Source: Dorea_D hominis (GTDB lineage: Bacteria; Bacillota; Clostridia; Lachnospirales; Lachnospiraceae). Taken from it: DNA of 64,000 nt. The position numbers were made by a program, and so were the translations under genes. Positions within the stretch are counted from its first letter, which is position 1. Each line of letters begins with the position of its first letter. Positions 45,583 to 54,417 of the stretch are shown here, one piece after another. A model generated the notes under the pieces. That model saw nothing but the letters and a program-made list of their open reading frames with translations. It had not been told where the DNA came from and made no database searches. Location of the stretch: positions 186,001 through 250,000 of the forward strand of contig NZ_JACOOY010000002.1 of NCBI RefSeq assembly GCF_014287705.1, given 5' to 3'.

Positions 45583-46703
45583 AATTACCAAAATTTACGA
45601 AACCGTATCGGTTAAGAGATTACAATTTTACATTAGTTACACTTGTTTTTATCTTATCTGTAATTGGAATACTTGTTGTAGGAAGTGCCAAGCAGGTATA
45701 TCAAAGCCGTCAGGTACTGGGGGTCATGATCGGAATTGTCTTTATGATGATCGTCACATTCATTGATTATGTCTGGCTGCTTGATTTTTACTGGTTTTTC
45801 TATGGCTTTTCTATTTTTATACTGGGGCTGGTACTTGTTGCAGGTAAAAAGGTCGGCGGAGCGACTAGATGGATCGATCTGGGATTTACTACCTTCCAGC
45901 CATCTGAGATGGCAAAGATCCTGCTGATACTTTTTTTCGCAAAGTTCCTGATGGAACATGAACGGGATGTAAACGACCGTAGCACACTTTGCAAATATGC
46001 GATTCTTGCGGGATTACCGTTGGCGCTTATCATTATGGAGCCAAACCTTTCCACAACGATCTGTACTGCTGTGGTAATCTGTTTTCTGATTTATATTGCA
46101 GGACTCAGTTACCGCTTTATCGGAACTGTTTTGATAATTCTGATTCCGACAGCAATTATCTTTTTGAGCATTGTTGTGCAGCCGAACCAGCCATTCCTGA
46201 AAGATTACCAGCAGGAACGTATTCTTTCCTTCCTTGAACCGGATAAATATGCAGATGATGGAGCCTATCAGCAGAACAACTCTGTTATGGCAATTGGTTC
46301 CGGACAGCTTTCCGGAAAAGGACTGAATAATAATACAACAACCTCTGTAAAAAATGGTAACTTTATTCTGGAGCCACAGACTGATTTTATTTTTGCGATC
46401 ATAGGTGAAGAATTAGGTTTCATTGGAAGTTGCGTTGTTATTGCTTTATTATTATTAATTGTGCTACAATGTATTCTGATAGGAATTCGAGCGAAGGACC
46501 TCGCAGGGAGGATCATCTGCTGCGGGGTAGGCGGACTCATAGGAGTCCAGAGCTTTATCAATATCGGTGTTGCGACAGGATTGATTCCGAACACAGGAGT
46601 TCCACTTCCGTTTGTCAGTTACGGAATGACTTCTCTTGTCAGTCTGTACATTGGTATCGGAATTGTATTGAATGTTGGTTTACAGCCGAAAAAATACAAA
46701 TAA
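45579..46703 (+). CDS. rodA: RodA/FtsW glycosyltransferase (SEDS), rod-shape type
   Basis: 374 residues with ten membrane helices. Polymerises lipid II glycan strands, partnered with PBP2. Signature: LVAGKKVGGATRWIDLGFTTFQPSEMAKI and the conserved Asp-containing FILEPQTDFIFAIIGEELGFIG, then LPFVSYGMTSLVSLYIGIGI. Start GTG 45579 overlaps the minE stop (GTGA). RodA rather than FtsW by its mre/PBP2 context. Confidence 0.95.
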   Translation: MKLPKFTKPYRLRDYNFTLVTLVFILSVIGILVVGSAKQVYQSRQVLGVMIGIVFMMIVTFIDYVWLLDFYWFFYGFSIFILGLVLVAGKKVGGATRWIDLGFTTFQPSEMAKILLILFFAKFLMEHERDVNDRSTLCKYAILAGLPLALIIMEPNLSTTICTAVVICFLIYIAGLSYRFIGTVLIILIPTAIIFLSIVVQPNQPFLKDYQQERILSFLEPDKYADDGAYQQNNSVMAIGSGQLSGKGLNNNTTTSVKNGNFILEPQTDFIFAIIGEELGFIGSCVVIALLLLIVLQCILIGIRAKDLAGRIICCGVGGLIGVQSFINIGVATGLIPNTGVPLPFVSYGMTSLVSLYIGIGIVLNVGLQPKKYK

Positions 46704-46715
46704 GGAGAGAATACA

Positions 46716-47111
46716 ATGAACATAGGTCTAATTGCACACGATTCAAAGAAAACATTAATGCAGAATTTTTGTATCGCATACAGAGGTATTTTAAGCAGAC
46801 ATCATTTATATGCAACCGGGACGACCGGACGTTTGATCGAGGAAGTGACGAATCTTAATATTCACAAATATCTTGCAGGTTCCCTGGGGGGACAGCAGCA
46901 GTTAGGAGCACAGATCGCACAGAATGATATCGATGCACTGATTTTCTTAAGAGAACCATATGCACCGAAGCCAAACGATCCGGATCTTAATGATGTGATT
47001 CGGATGTGCGATACTTATAATATTCCGTTAGCAACGAATCTTGCTACGGCTGAACTTATTATTTTATCAATTGACAGAGGAGATCTTGACTGGCGTGAAA
47101 TGTACCGATAA
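46716..47111 (+). CDS. mgsA: Methylglyoxal synthase
   Basis: 131 residues; converts dihydroxyacetone phosphate to methylglyoxal and phosphate, a bypass of lower glycolysis under phosphate limitation. IALIAHDSKK-like start, YATGTTGRLIEE (phosphate binding), GSLGGQQQLGAQI, DALIFLREPYAPKPNDPDLNDVIRMCD (catalytic Asp) are diagnostic. Embedded between rodA and a D,D-carboxypeptidase gene, which it overlaps by 17 nt. Confidence 0.97.
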   Translation: MNIGLIAHDSKKTLMQNFCIAYRGILSRHHLYATGTTGRLIEEVTNLNIHKYLAGSLGGQQQLGAQIAQNDIDALIFLREPYAPKPNDPDLNDVIRMCDTYNIPLATNLATAELIILSIDRGDLDWREMYR

Positions 47112-48129
47112 TAACAGAAAAAAGAAATCATATTCCAGAAGGAGAAGACAACGTCAGCGGACACTGCGCCTGATGACAGGAATCTTTCTTGTGTTATGTG
47201 TTGTTGCCGGCTATCTTATCATTTCCGGCGGAATGGGAACGAAACAGCTTGTCTATGCCTATGAAAAGAAGCAGTATAATAAAGCAATATATACCGGTGA
47301 ATTATTTGCAAAGGATCTGTGTCTTGTGAATGGCGATACAGAGATGTCCGGTGCTCCGGACAGTTCCACGTATAAAGCTGCGGCGCTGTTTGATGTGAAC
47401 AATTCTAAGACCACGTATGCATATAATGCAACTGCAAAGATGTATCCTGCAAGTATTACGAAGATTATGACGGCTCTTGTTGCAATAGAGAGTGCAGATC
47501 TATCCGAAGAGGTCACCGTAGAAGTAGATTCCTCAGATTTTGCAGCCGATGAACAGACCTGCGGAATCCACAAAGGAGATAAACTGACACTGGAAGCGTT
47601 GTTAAACGGATTACTTCTGTATTCCGGCAATGACAATGCAGAGGCAATCGCTTATTACATTGGCGGAAGTATCGAAGGCTTCGCAGATATGATGAATAAG
47701 AAAGCACAGGAATTAATGGCTACTAACACTCATTTTGCAAATCCAAGCGGATTACATGATGAGAACCATTATACGACTGCCTATGATATTTATCTGATCT
47801 TCAATGAATGTGTCAAACACAAAGAGTTTACAGATATCATCGGAAGATCATCTTATACTGCGGACATTCAGAGTGCCAATGGAACAACACGAAAAGTAAC
47901 CTGGAAACCGACGAACTACTATGCAACCGGAGAAGCTAAACGCCCATCAGGAGCGACTGTAGTAGGCGGTAAGACCGGAACTACCGCAAAAGCTGGAAAC
48001 TGCCTTGTTCTTCTTGACCAGACAGATGAGAAGGCACCATATATATCGATTATAATGGGGGCTACATCAAAAGAATTGTTATATAAAGATATGTCATCCA
48101 TTATTGATCAGATACCAAATACAAATTAG
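47095..48129 (+). CDS. D-alanyl-D-alanine carboxypeptidase (PBP5/DacA type)
   Basis: 344 residues. A basic N-terminus and a membrane helix (about 25-45), then the S11 peptidase domain with S120ITK, SGN (in YSGNDNAEA) and KTG (GGKTGTTAKAGNC). It trims the terminal D-Ala of peptidoglycan side chains. The family's C-terminal beta domain is missing or very short. The start GTG 47095 overlaps mgsA by 17 nt with GAGGAG 12 nt upstream; the longer frame from 47041 lies entirely within mgsA. Terminator follows. Confidence 0.9.
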   Translation: MKCTDNNRKKKSYSRRRRQRQRTLRLMTGIFLVLCVVAGYLIISGGMGTKQLVYAYEKKQYNKAIYTGELFAKDLCLVNGDTEMSGAPDSSTYKAAALFDVNNSKTTYAYNATAKMYPASITKIMTALVAIESADLSEEVTVEVDSSDFAADEQTCGIHKGDKLTLEALLNGLLLYSGNDNAEAIAYYIGGSIEGFADMMNKKAQELMATNTHFANPSGLHDENHYTTAYDIYLIFNECVKHKEFTDIIGRSSYTADIQSANGTTRKVTWKPTNYYATGEAKRPSGATVVGGKTGTTAKAGNCLVLLDQTDEKAPYISIIMGATSKELLYKDMSSIIDQIPNTN

Positions 48130-48140
48130 AATTTATATGT

Positions 48141-48170
48141 AAGGGGCAGCCAGAAATGATTGCCCCTTTT
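48141..48170. terminator. Terminator between the carboxypeptidase and DUF378 genes
   Basis: Stem AAGGGGCA (48141-48148) with TGCCCCTT (48161-48168), then TT. It ends the long shape/division operon and may also serve the DUF378 gene from the other side. Confidence 0.75.
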
Positions 48171-48180
48171 GTGTGTATGA

Positions 48181-48384
48181 TTAATCGGACATGGAACCGA
48201 TTCTTCCATACAGACTGATCAGATACAGCCCGCAGAGACCTACCAGTGTATAGATAATTCTGGAAAGCCATGTCAGATTTCCAAAAAGAAATGCCACAAA
48301 GTCAAAGCGAAAAATACCGATCAGAAGCCAATTGACGGCGCCAATAATGACAAGTGTTAATGATGTATTGTCAAACCATTTCAT
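48181..48384 (-). CDS. DUF378 (YuzA-like) membrane protein
   Basis: 67 residues with two membrane helices; the pattern TLVIIGAVNWLLIGIFRFDFVAFLFG...IIYTLVGLCGLYLI is the DUF378 signature. Function unknown. It has AGGAGG before its start codon and stands alone on the minus strand between two plus-strand operons. Confidence 0.88.
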   Translation of the reverse strand: MKWFDNTSLTLVIIGAVNWLLIGIFRFDFVAFLFGNLTWLSRIIYTLVGLCGLYLISLYGRIGSMSD

Positions 48385-48478
48385 ATTAGAAATACCTCCT
48401 TTTTGCTAGTATTACTAATATGACGGAAAATATACAGGATCTGTCATTTTATTCTATTTTAGAGGGACGAAATTCAAA

Positions 48479-49429
48479 ATGGTAAAAGAATCACCGTTAT
48501 ACTATCCTTATTCGGATTATTTAAAAAATAAATATGGAGAGAAAGTATACAAGCTTCCAATTAATCTGCCAATCACCTGTCCAAACCGTTTAAACGGCAA
48601 ACGTGGCTGCAGCTTCTGCGCAGAATGTGGAACCGGATTTGAATCTTTAGATGCAGTTTATACCGTTACCGAACAGCTTGCAAAAAATCAGGAACATATT
48701 GCAAAGAAATACAAAGCGAAGAAGTATATCGCTTATTTCCAGAATTATACAAATACATTTCTTCCACTTAATGATTTCCGGAAATATATGGAAGAAGCAG
48801 CACAGTTTCCAGATATTACAGAGCTTGCTGTCTCTACAAGACCGGATTGTATCAAAGTGGAATATCTTGATGTTTTACGTAGTGTTTCTGAACAATACCA
48901 CTGCAATATCACGATTGAACTAGGACTGCAGACCGCAAATTATCATACACTTTTGAAGATTGACCGTGGACATACACTTGCAGAATATATTGATGCCGCA
49001 ATACAGATAAAACGATACGGTTTTGATCTTTGCACACATGTAATACTAAATCTGCCGGGAGATACGATCACAGACAGCATCGAAACCGCAAAAATCTTAA
49101 GTGCTCTTTCTAATGATTGCGTGAAGGTACATTCCCTTTACATTGCAAAAAACACGCGGTTGTGTGAAGAATACGAAAATGGTACAATAACTTTGTGTTC
49201 CAAAGAAGAATATTTCCGGCGTGTAACGGTATTTCTTGAGTATCTGAAACCACGCATTGCAGTAGAGCGGCTTTTCAGCCGTATTCCGGAAAAAGATGCT
49301 GTATTCTGCAACTGGCAGACAAGCTGGTGGAAATTAAAAGACGAACTTGAAGCACATATGATAGCCGGAGAGCATTATCAGGGAAGATTATCCGGATATC
49401 TTGACGGTGCTGCACTAAATGAAAAATAG
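48479..49429 (+). CDS. TIGR01212-type radical SAM protein (YhcC-like)
   Basis: 316 residues. Cysteines in CPNRLNGKRGCSFCAECG form the radical SAM [4Fe-4S] site (Elp3-like C-x-x-C-x-x-C arrangement), followed by ELAVSTRPDCIKVEYLDVL and ELGLQTANYHTLLKIDRGH. Function not known; members occur widely beside cell envelope genes. ATG 48479 has AGGGA upstream; it is 12 nt before the HlyD-like gene. Confidence 0.88.
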   Translation: MVKESPLYYPYSDYLKNKYGEKVYKLPINLPITCPNRLNGKRGCSFCAECGTGFESLDAVYTVTEQLAKNQEHIAKKYKAKKYIAYFQNYTNTFLPLNDFRKYMEEAAQFPDITELAVSTRPDCIKVEYLDVLRSVSEQYHCNITIELGLQTANYHTLLKIDRGHTLAEYIDAAIQIKRYGFDLCTHVILNLPGDTITDSIETAKILSALSNDCVKVHSLYIAKNTRLCEEYENGTITLCSKEEYFRRVTVFLEYLKPRIAVERLFSRIPEKDAVFCNWQTSWWKLKDELEAHMIAGEHYQGRLSGYLDGAALNEK

Positions 49430-49440
49430 GGGGCTGTATT

Positions 49441-50820
49441 TTGGCAGATAACAAAATGACAAATATTGCGGTTTACCGCAAAAAAACACATATAAATATC
49501 GGGATCATTATATTTGGTGCTGTTTTCATTTACCTGTTTGCAACGGTACTGATGTATCTGACCAATAAGCATGTTTCTGCTTATGAAGTAAGAGAGGGAT
49601 CCATTGTAAAAGATAATACTTATACCGGATTTGTAATTCGTGAGGAGAGTACCATCACCGCAGACCGGGATGGCTACGTGAATTATTTTGCTCCGGAGGA
49701 GAGCAAAGTCGGTGCAAGAACCAGTGTTTATACATCATCTGCGAAGAAATTAAATCTAAATAACAGTACTTCCACTGAAACAAATGAACTGAGCAGTGAA
49801 GAAGAAGAGGCGATGCTTGTAAAGATTCAGAATTTCAGCGAGAATTTCAAAGAAGATTCTTTTCGGGATGTATATTCCGTAAAGGATTCTGTAAAATCCG
49901 TACTGGACAACAAATCCAGTCAGAATCGTCAGGCACAGTTGTCGGATATTCTGACTTCCAATACCGGAACCGTGAGTGTATATAAGGGAACGAAGGACGG
50001 CGTTGTTTTTTATTCTTATGACGGATATGAAAGCACGACGGCGAACCAGGTCACGGAGCAGATGATTTCCGGTAAATCTTATGAAAAAAAGATTTTATCC
50101 AATAACCAGTATGTAAAAGCGCAGAATCCGGTATACCGTCTTGTTACAGGAGATTCCTGGACAGTGATCATTCCGCTGGATTCCACAACTGCAGATTCTC
50201 TGAAAAAGCAGTCCATGGTCAAAGTGCGGTTTCTGAAAGATAATGAAACAGCTTCCGCAGGTCTCACGATCAAAGAGAAAGATGGAGGCTATCTTGCATA
50301 TTTAAGTTTCCGGAATGGGATGATCCGTTATGCAGATGAACGATTCCTTGACCTGGAACTTATACTGGAAGACGAATCAGGACTTAAGATTCCAAAATCC
50401 TCTGTTGTTTCCAAAGATTTTTATGCAGTTCCGGAAGATTACCTGACACAGGGCGGCAACAGCAAGAGTACGGGCGTCCTGCTGGATAATGGATCGGAGA
50501 ATGCGGAATTTCAGGTCGAAACGATTTATTACCGCGATTCGAAAAAGGGACTTGTTTATCTGAATCCAGCTGATTTTAAAGAAGGGGCTGTACTAATCAA
50601 GCCGGATTCTACACAGAAATATACATTAAGTGAGACAAAATCGCTGAAAGGCGTTTATAATATTAACAAAGGTTATGCTGTATTCAAACAGATCAATATT
50701 TTATGTAAGAGCGATGAATATTACATTGTGGAAGAGGGAAACGATTATGGTCTGTCTAATTATGACCATATTGCATTAGACGGTAAATCTGTTCAGGATA
50801 ATGATATCGTCTTTGAATAA
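49441..50820 (+). CDS. HlyD/membrane-fusion-like envelope protein
   Basis: 459 residues. One membrane helix (about 22-45) after a basic start; the outer part has the split biotinyl/lipoyl-like beta strands of HlyD proteins (YTGFVIREESTITADRDGYVNYFAPEESKVG), a Ser/Glu-rich helical insertion (about 100-210), and a beta-rich C-terminus. Usually an adaptor of an ABC exporter, but no ABC transporter is near; it precedes yggS-sepF as in related Clostridia. Start TTG 49441 with AGGGGG 7 nt upstream; ATG 49456 is possible. Confidence 0.75.
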   Translation: MADNKMTNIAVYRKKTHINIGIIIFGAVFIYLFATVLMYLTNKHVSAYEVREGSIVKDNTYTGFVIREESTITADRDGYVNYFAPEESKVGARTSVYTSSAKKLNLNNSTSTETNELSSEEEEAMLVKIQNFSENFKEDSFRDVYSVKDSVKSVLDNKSSQNRQAQLSDILTSNTGTVSVYKGTKDGVVFYSYDGYESTTANQVTEQMISGKSYEKKILSNNQYVKAQNPVYRLVTGDSWTVIIPLDSTTADSLKKQSMVKVRFLKDNETASAGLTIKEKDGGYLAYLSFRNGMIRYADERFLDLELILEDESGLKIPKSSVVSKDFYAVPEDYLTQGGNSKSTGVLLDNGSENAEFQVETIYYRDSKKGLVYLNPADFKEGAVLIKPDSTQKYTLSETKSLKGVYNINKGYAVFKQINILCKSDEYYIVEEGNDYGLSNYDHIALDGKSVQDNDIVFE

Positions 50821-50832
50821 AGGAGGTACAAC

Positions 50833-51528
50833 ATGTTAAAAGAAAATCTGGAAAGCGTAGAAGAAAAAATTCAGGAAGCATGTAAAAAAAGTGGTCGTAA
50901 CAGAGAGGATGTAACACTGATCGCGGTCAGTAAAACAAAACCTGTAGAGACACTTCAGGAAGCTTATGATCTTGGTGTCCGTGTCTTCGGAGAGAACAAA
51001 GTACAGGAACTGACAGAAAAATACGACTCACTTCCAAAAGATATACACTGGCATATGATCGGTCATCTGCAGCGCAATAAAGTCAAATATATTATTGATA
51101 AAGTAGATCTGATCCACTCTGTAGATTCCATCCGTCTTGCTGAGACAATTGACAAAGAAGCGCAGAAACATGATCTGATCGCAAACATTCTTGTAGAAGT
51201 CAATGTTGCAAAAGAAGAAAGCAAATTCGGACTTATGCCGGAAGAAGTAGACGGCTTCATTGATGAAATTGCAAACTTAAAACATATTCAGGTAAAAGGA
51301 CTTATGACAATTGCTCCATTTGTAGAAAATCCAGAAAAAAATCGTACAGTTTTCGCTGATTTACGTAAATTATCTGTTGACATTGCAAAGAAAAACGTTG
51401 ATAATGTTAATGTGAGTATACTTTCTATGGGTATGACGAATGATTATCAAGTAGCCGTAGAAGAGGGGGCAACAATGGTTCGTGTCGGAACAGGTATTTT
51501 CGGTGCGCGCAATTATGCTCAAGTATAA
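50833..51528 (+). CDS. yggS: PLP homeostasis protein YggS (YBL036C family)
   Basis: 231 residues; PLP-binding, fold-type III barrel that maintains pyridoxal phosphate homeostasis, no enzymatic activity known. The cofactor lysine is in LIAVSKTKP, with FGENKVQELTEK and WHMIGHLQRNKVKYI, and SILSMGMTNDYQVAVEEGATMVRVGTGIFG near the end. In Firmicutes it precedes sepF. Confidence 0.96.
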   Translation: MLKENLESVEEKIQEACKKSGRNREDVTLIAVSKTKPVETLQEAYDLGVRVFGENKVQELTEKYDSLPKDIHWHMIGHLQRNKVKYIIDKVDLIHSVDSIRLAETIDKEAQKHDLIANILVEVNVAKEESKFGLMPEEVDGFIDEIANLKHIQVKGLMTIAPFVENPEKNRTVFADLRKLSVDIAKKNVDNVNVSILSMGMTNDYQVAVEEGATMVRVGTGIFGARNYAQV

Positions 51529-51552
51529 ACGGAAGATAGGAGATTATTGAAA

Positions 51553-52104
51553 ATGGGAGTATTAGATAAGTTTTTAGACATCATGAAGTTAAGCGATGAC
51601 GAAGATTACGATGATGACTTTTATGATGATGAGTATGATGACGATTTTGAAGAAAAACCGAAAAAGAGCTTTTTCAAAAAAAATAATAAGGGAAAAGATT
51701 TTGATGATGAAGAAGCAGAAGAGGACTTTGATCTTCCGGAAAAATCTACAAAACCGGTTCATTCAAGCAATAAAGTTACTCCGATGCGTCAGCCTGCAAG
51801 AAGAAGCAATGTTAATATGGAAGTTTGTGTTATCAAACCAAATTCCGTAGAAGATGCACGCGAGATTACAGAGACACTTCTGAGTGGAAGAACTGTAATT
51901 CTGAATCTGGAAGGATTGGATCTGGAAGTGGCTCAGCGTATTATCGACTTTACTTCCGGAGCTGCGTTTGCAATCAGCGGTAATCTTCAGAAGATTTCAA
52001 ATTACATATTCCTGGTAACACCGACAGATGTAGATATTTCCGGTGATCTTCAGGATCTTTTAAATACTTCTTTTGATGCTTCTTCCATGCGATCAAGATT
52101 TTAA
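51553..52104 (+). CDS. sepF: Cell division protein SepF
   Basis: 183 residues. N-terminal membrane-binding amphipathic helix (MGVLDKFLDIMKL), a very acidic DEDYDDDF linker (residues 16-50, mostly Asp/Glu), a Lys-rich segment, and the C-terminal SepF core (VCVIKPNSVEDAREITETLLSGRTVILNLEGLDLE...GAAFAISG). It tethers FtsZ to the membrane and aligns the Z-ring. ATG 51553 chosen over TTG 51547 because AGGAG is 10 nt versus 4 nt away. Confidence 0.95.
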   Translation: MGVLDKFLDIMKLSDDEDYDDDFYDDEYDDDFEEKPKKSFFKKNNKGKDFDDEEAEEDFDLPEKSTKPVHSSNKVTPMRQPARRSNVNMEVCVIKPNSVEDAREITETLLSGRTVILNLEGLDLEVAQRIIDFTSGAAFAISGNLQKISNYIFLVTPTDVDISGDLQDLLNTSFDASSMRSRF

Positions 52105-52124
52105 GGATCTTTAACAGCAAAGCT

Positions 52125-52880
52125 ATGAACAAAGAAGAACTTATGTTAAGAAAACGTCTGATTGAATTATCGAATCAGGCTTATCAGAGAGATATCGTAA
52201 CATTTTCAGATTTTCTGAATCTGAATGAATTAAATATACTTCATACTACGCCAAAGGATCAGTTTCCGGTTGCCTACGAAACTTACGGTGGGTATGACAC
52301 AGCAGAGCGTCAGATGGTTGCATTTCTACCTGATGCTCTTTGTTATGAATATTTTTATCCAATGAAAACAGTGATAATCGAACCGTTAAATCTGAATTTT
52401 TCAGAATCACTGACACATCGAGATTACCTTGGCGCTTTAATGAATCTTGGTATTGAAAGAAGCCGTATGGGCGATATTCTCATTGACGGCCAGAGAGCAA
52501 TCGTATTTGTTAAACCGGAGATTGCTGACTTTATCGCCGATAATCTGACACGTATCCGTCACACTACAGTACAGACTAAGATTCAGGAACCAGGAGACAT
52601 TTCCTATGAACCCAAATACCAACAGATAAAGGGGACGGTTCCGTCGGTAAGACTGGATACGATCCTTTCTGTGGCATATCCATTGTCCCGCAGCAAGCTG
52701 ACCGCTTATATTCAAGCTGGGAAAGTATTTGTAAATGGAAAGCTTATCACAAGCAACGGATGCCATCTGAAAGAGGGAGATTTTATTTCCGTACGCGGGC
52801 TCGGCAGGATCATGTATGAAGAAACAATTGCTGCTACGAAAAAAGGGCGTTATATGGTAACTGTCAGAAAATATATTTAA
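52125..52880 (+). CDS. S4-domain RNA-binding protein YlmH
   Basis: 251 residues, long for YlmH. N-terminal nucleotidyltransferase-like domain and C-terminal S4 domain (LDTILSVAYPLSRSKLTAYIQAGKVFVNGKLITSNG). In Bacillus and others YlmH is in the dcw/sepF region and binds the ribosome to rescue or clear stalled nascent chains; that role is inferred. Follows sepF by 20 nt. Confidence 0.9.
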   Translation: MNKEELMLRKRLIELSNQAYQRDIVTFSDFLNLNELNILHTTPKDQFPVAYETYGGYDTAERQMVAFLPDALCYEYFYPMKTVIIEPLNLNFSESLTHRDYLGALMNLGIERSRMGDILIDGQRAIVFVKPEIADFIADNLTRIRHTTVQTKIQEPGDISYEPKYQQIKGTVPSVRLDTILSVAYPLSRSKLTAYIQAGKVFVNGKLITSNGCHLKEGDFISVRGLGRIMYEETIAATKKGRYMVTVRKYI

Positions 52881-52898
52881 AAGAAAAAGAGGAAAATT

Positions 52899-53420
52899 AT
52901 GAAGAAAGAACAATCACGTCCGGTACATTATTTCATTGCAATTATCGCAGTTGCTGCCGGAGTTTTATTTGATCAGTGGACCAAATTGCTGGTACTTACG
53001 CATCTTAAAGGACACGATTCTTATATTGTTATAAAGAATGTATTTGAACTTGAATATCTTGAAAACAGAGGCGCTGCTTTTGGAATGCTGCAGGGCAAAC
53101 AGTTTTTCTTTATTTTCTGTGTCGCTCTTATTGCGTTTTTTTCCATATATTTTTACAGGACAGTTCCGATGACGAAACATTTTTTGCCACTTCGTATCTG
53201 TGCGGTATTTATATTAGCAGGGGCGTTCGGTAATATGATCGATCGTGTGATCCGGCATTATGTAGTGGATTTCTTTTATTTTTCTCTCATTGATTTCCCT
53301 ATATTTAATGTTGCCGATATTTATGTAACGGTTTCGGCATTTGGACTGATTATTTTATTATTATTTTATTATAAGGAGGAAGACCTTGAGCAGATCTTTC
53401 ATAATCGAAAAGGAAAATAA
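52899..53420 (+). CDS. lspA: Lipoprotein signal peptidase II (LspA)
   Basis: 173 residues with four membrane helices; cleaves prolipoproteins after lipidation. The catalytic aspartates are in GNMIDR and FNVADIYV. Its last 35 nt overlap the pseudouridine synthase gene. AGAGGAAAATT precedes ATG 52899. Confidence 0.95.
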   Translation: MKKEQSRPVHYFIAIIAVAAGVLFDQWTKLLVLTHLKGHDSYIVIKNVFELEYLENRGAAFGMLQGKQFFFIFCVALIAFFSIYFYRTVPMTKHFLPLRICAVFILAGAFGNMIDRVIRHYVVDFFYFSLIDFPIFNVADIYVTVSAFGLIILLLFYYKEEDLEQIFHNRKGK

Positions 53421-54306
53421 CGGGGCTCGGATTGACCGTTTTCTCGCTGATGCAGCACCGGAGCTTTCCCGATCACGGATTCAGAAGTTAATAAAAGATG
53501 CACATATTACTGTCAATGAGAAGCCTGTAAAATCCAATTACAGGCTTCTTACAGATGATGTAATATCTTTGTCCATTCCAGAGCTAAAAGAGCCGGATAT
53601 CCTCCCTGAGGCACTTCCACTGGATATTCTGTATGAAGACAAGGATGTTATCGTTGTAAATAAACCAAAGGGGATGGTTGTCCATCCGGCTCCAGGCCAT
53701 TATACAGGTACGCTGGTAAACGCATTGTTGTATCATTGCAAAGATCAGTTGTCCGGAATCAATGGTGATTTAAGACCTGGTATTGTCCATCGTATCGATA
53801 TGGATACGACAGGCTCTCTGATCGTCTGTAAAAACGATCTGGCACACCAGAACCTGTCTGAACAGCTTAAAGAACACTCAATCCACCGGATTTATATTGC
53901 AATTGTACACGGCAATATAAAAGAAGACGAAGGCACCGTAAATGCTCCGATCGGCAGACATCCCATTGACCGGAAAAAAATGAGTACGCATGCAAAGCAA
54001 AGCAGGCATGCAGTAACACATTATAAAGTACTGGAGCGTTTCGGCAATTATACTTATATCCAATGTAAGCTGGAGACCGGACGTACACATCAAATCCGCG
54101 TGCATATGTCCAGTATCGGACATCCACTGTTAGGGGATCAGGTGTACGGACCGAAAAAATGTCCATTTCCAGGACTTACCGGTCAGACACTTCATGCAAA
54201 AACGCTTGGTTTCATTCATCCGCGCTCCGGTGAATATATTGAAGTAGATGCGCCAATTCCAGAGTATTTTAACAATCTTCTTGATATACTTAGAAAAAAA
54301 GCATAA
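53386..54306 (+). CDS. RluA/RluD-family pseudouridine synthase (YlyB-like)
   Basis: 306 residues. N-terminal S4 domain (RIDRFLADAAPELSRSRIQKLIKDAHITVNEKPV) and the catalytic RluA domain with HRIDMDTTGSLIV (the active-site Asp in the first D) and GRTHQIRVHMSSIGHPLLGD. Modifies uridine in rRNA. Start TTG 53386 with AAGGAGG ending 5 nt upstream; no ATG alternative nearby in frame. Directly coupled to lspA as in Bacillus. Confidence 0.93.
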   Translation: MSRSFIIEKENNGARIDRFLADAAPELSRSRIQKLIKDAHITVNEKPVKSNYRLLTDDVISLSIPELKEPDILPEALPLDILYEDKDVIVVNKPKGMVVHPAPGHYTGTLVNALLYHCKDQLSGINGDLRPGIVHRIDMDTTGSLIVCKNDLAHQNLSEQLKEHSIHRIYIAIVHGNIKEDEGTVNAPIGRHPIDRKKMSTHAKQSRHAVTHYKVLERFGNYTYIQCKLETGRTHQIRVHMSSIGHPLLGDQVYGPKKCPFPGLTGQTLHAKTLGFIHPRSGEYIEVDAPIPEYFNNLLDILRKKA

Positions 54307-54344
54307 ATTATCTAAAAATTATATACATTTCACTTGAATTATTG

Positions 54345-54350
54345 TATAAT
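54345..54350 (+). promoter_or_regulatory. Candidate -10 box for the cytidylate-kinase-like gene
   Basis: TATAAT at 54345-54350 about 70 nt before the start codon, with a poor -35 (TATACA at 54322-54327, 17 bp). Tentative. Confidence 0.4.
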
Positions 54351-54417
54351 AATAGATATACAGAGAACCTGTTATCTTCAGCTTCTCTTGTATACGCAGG
54401 TATAAAAAAGGAGCGTG

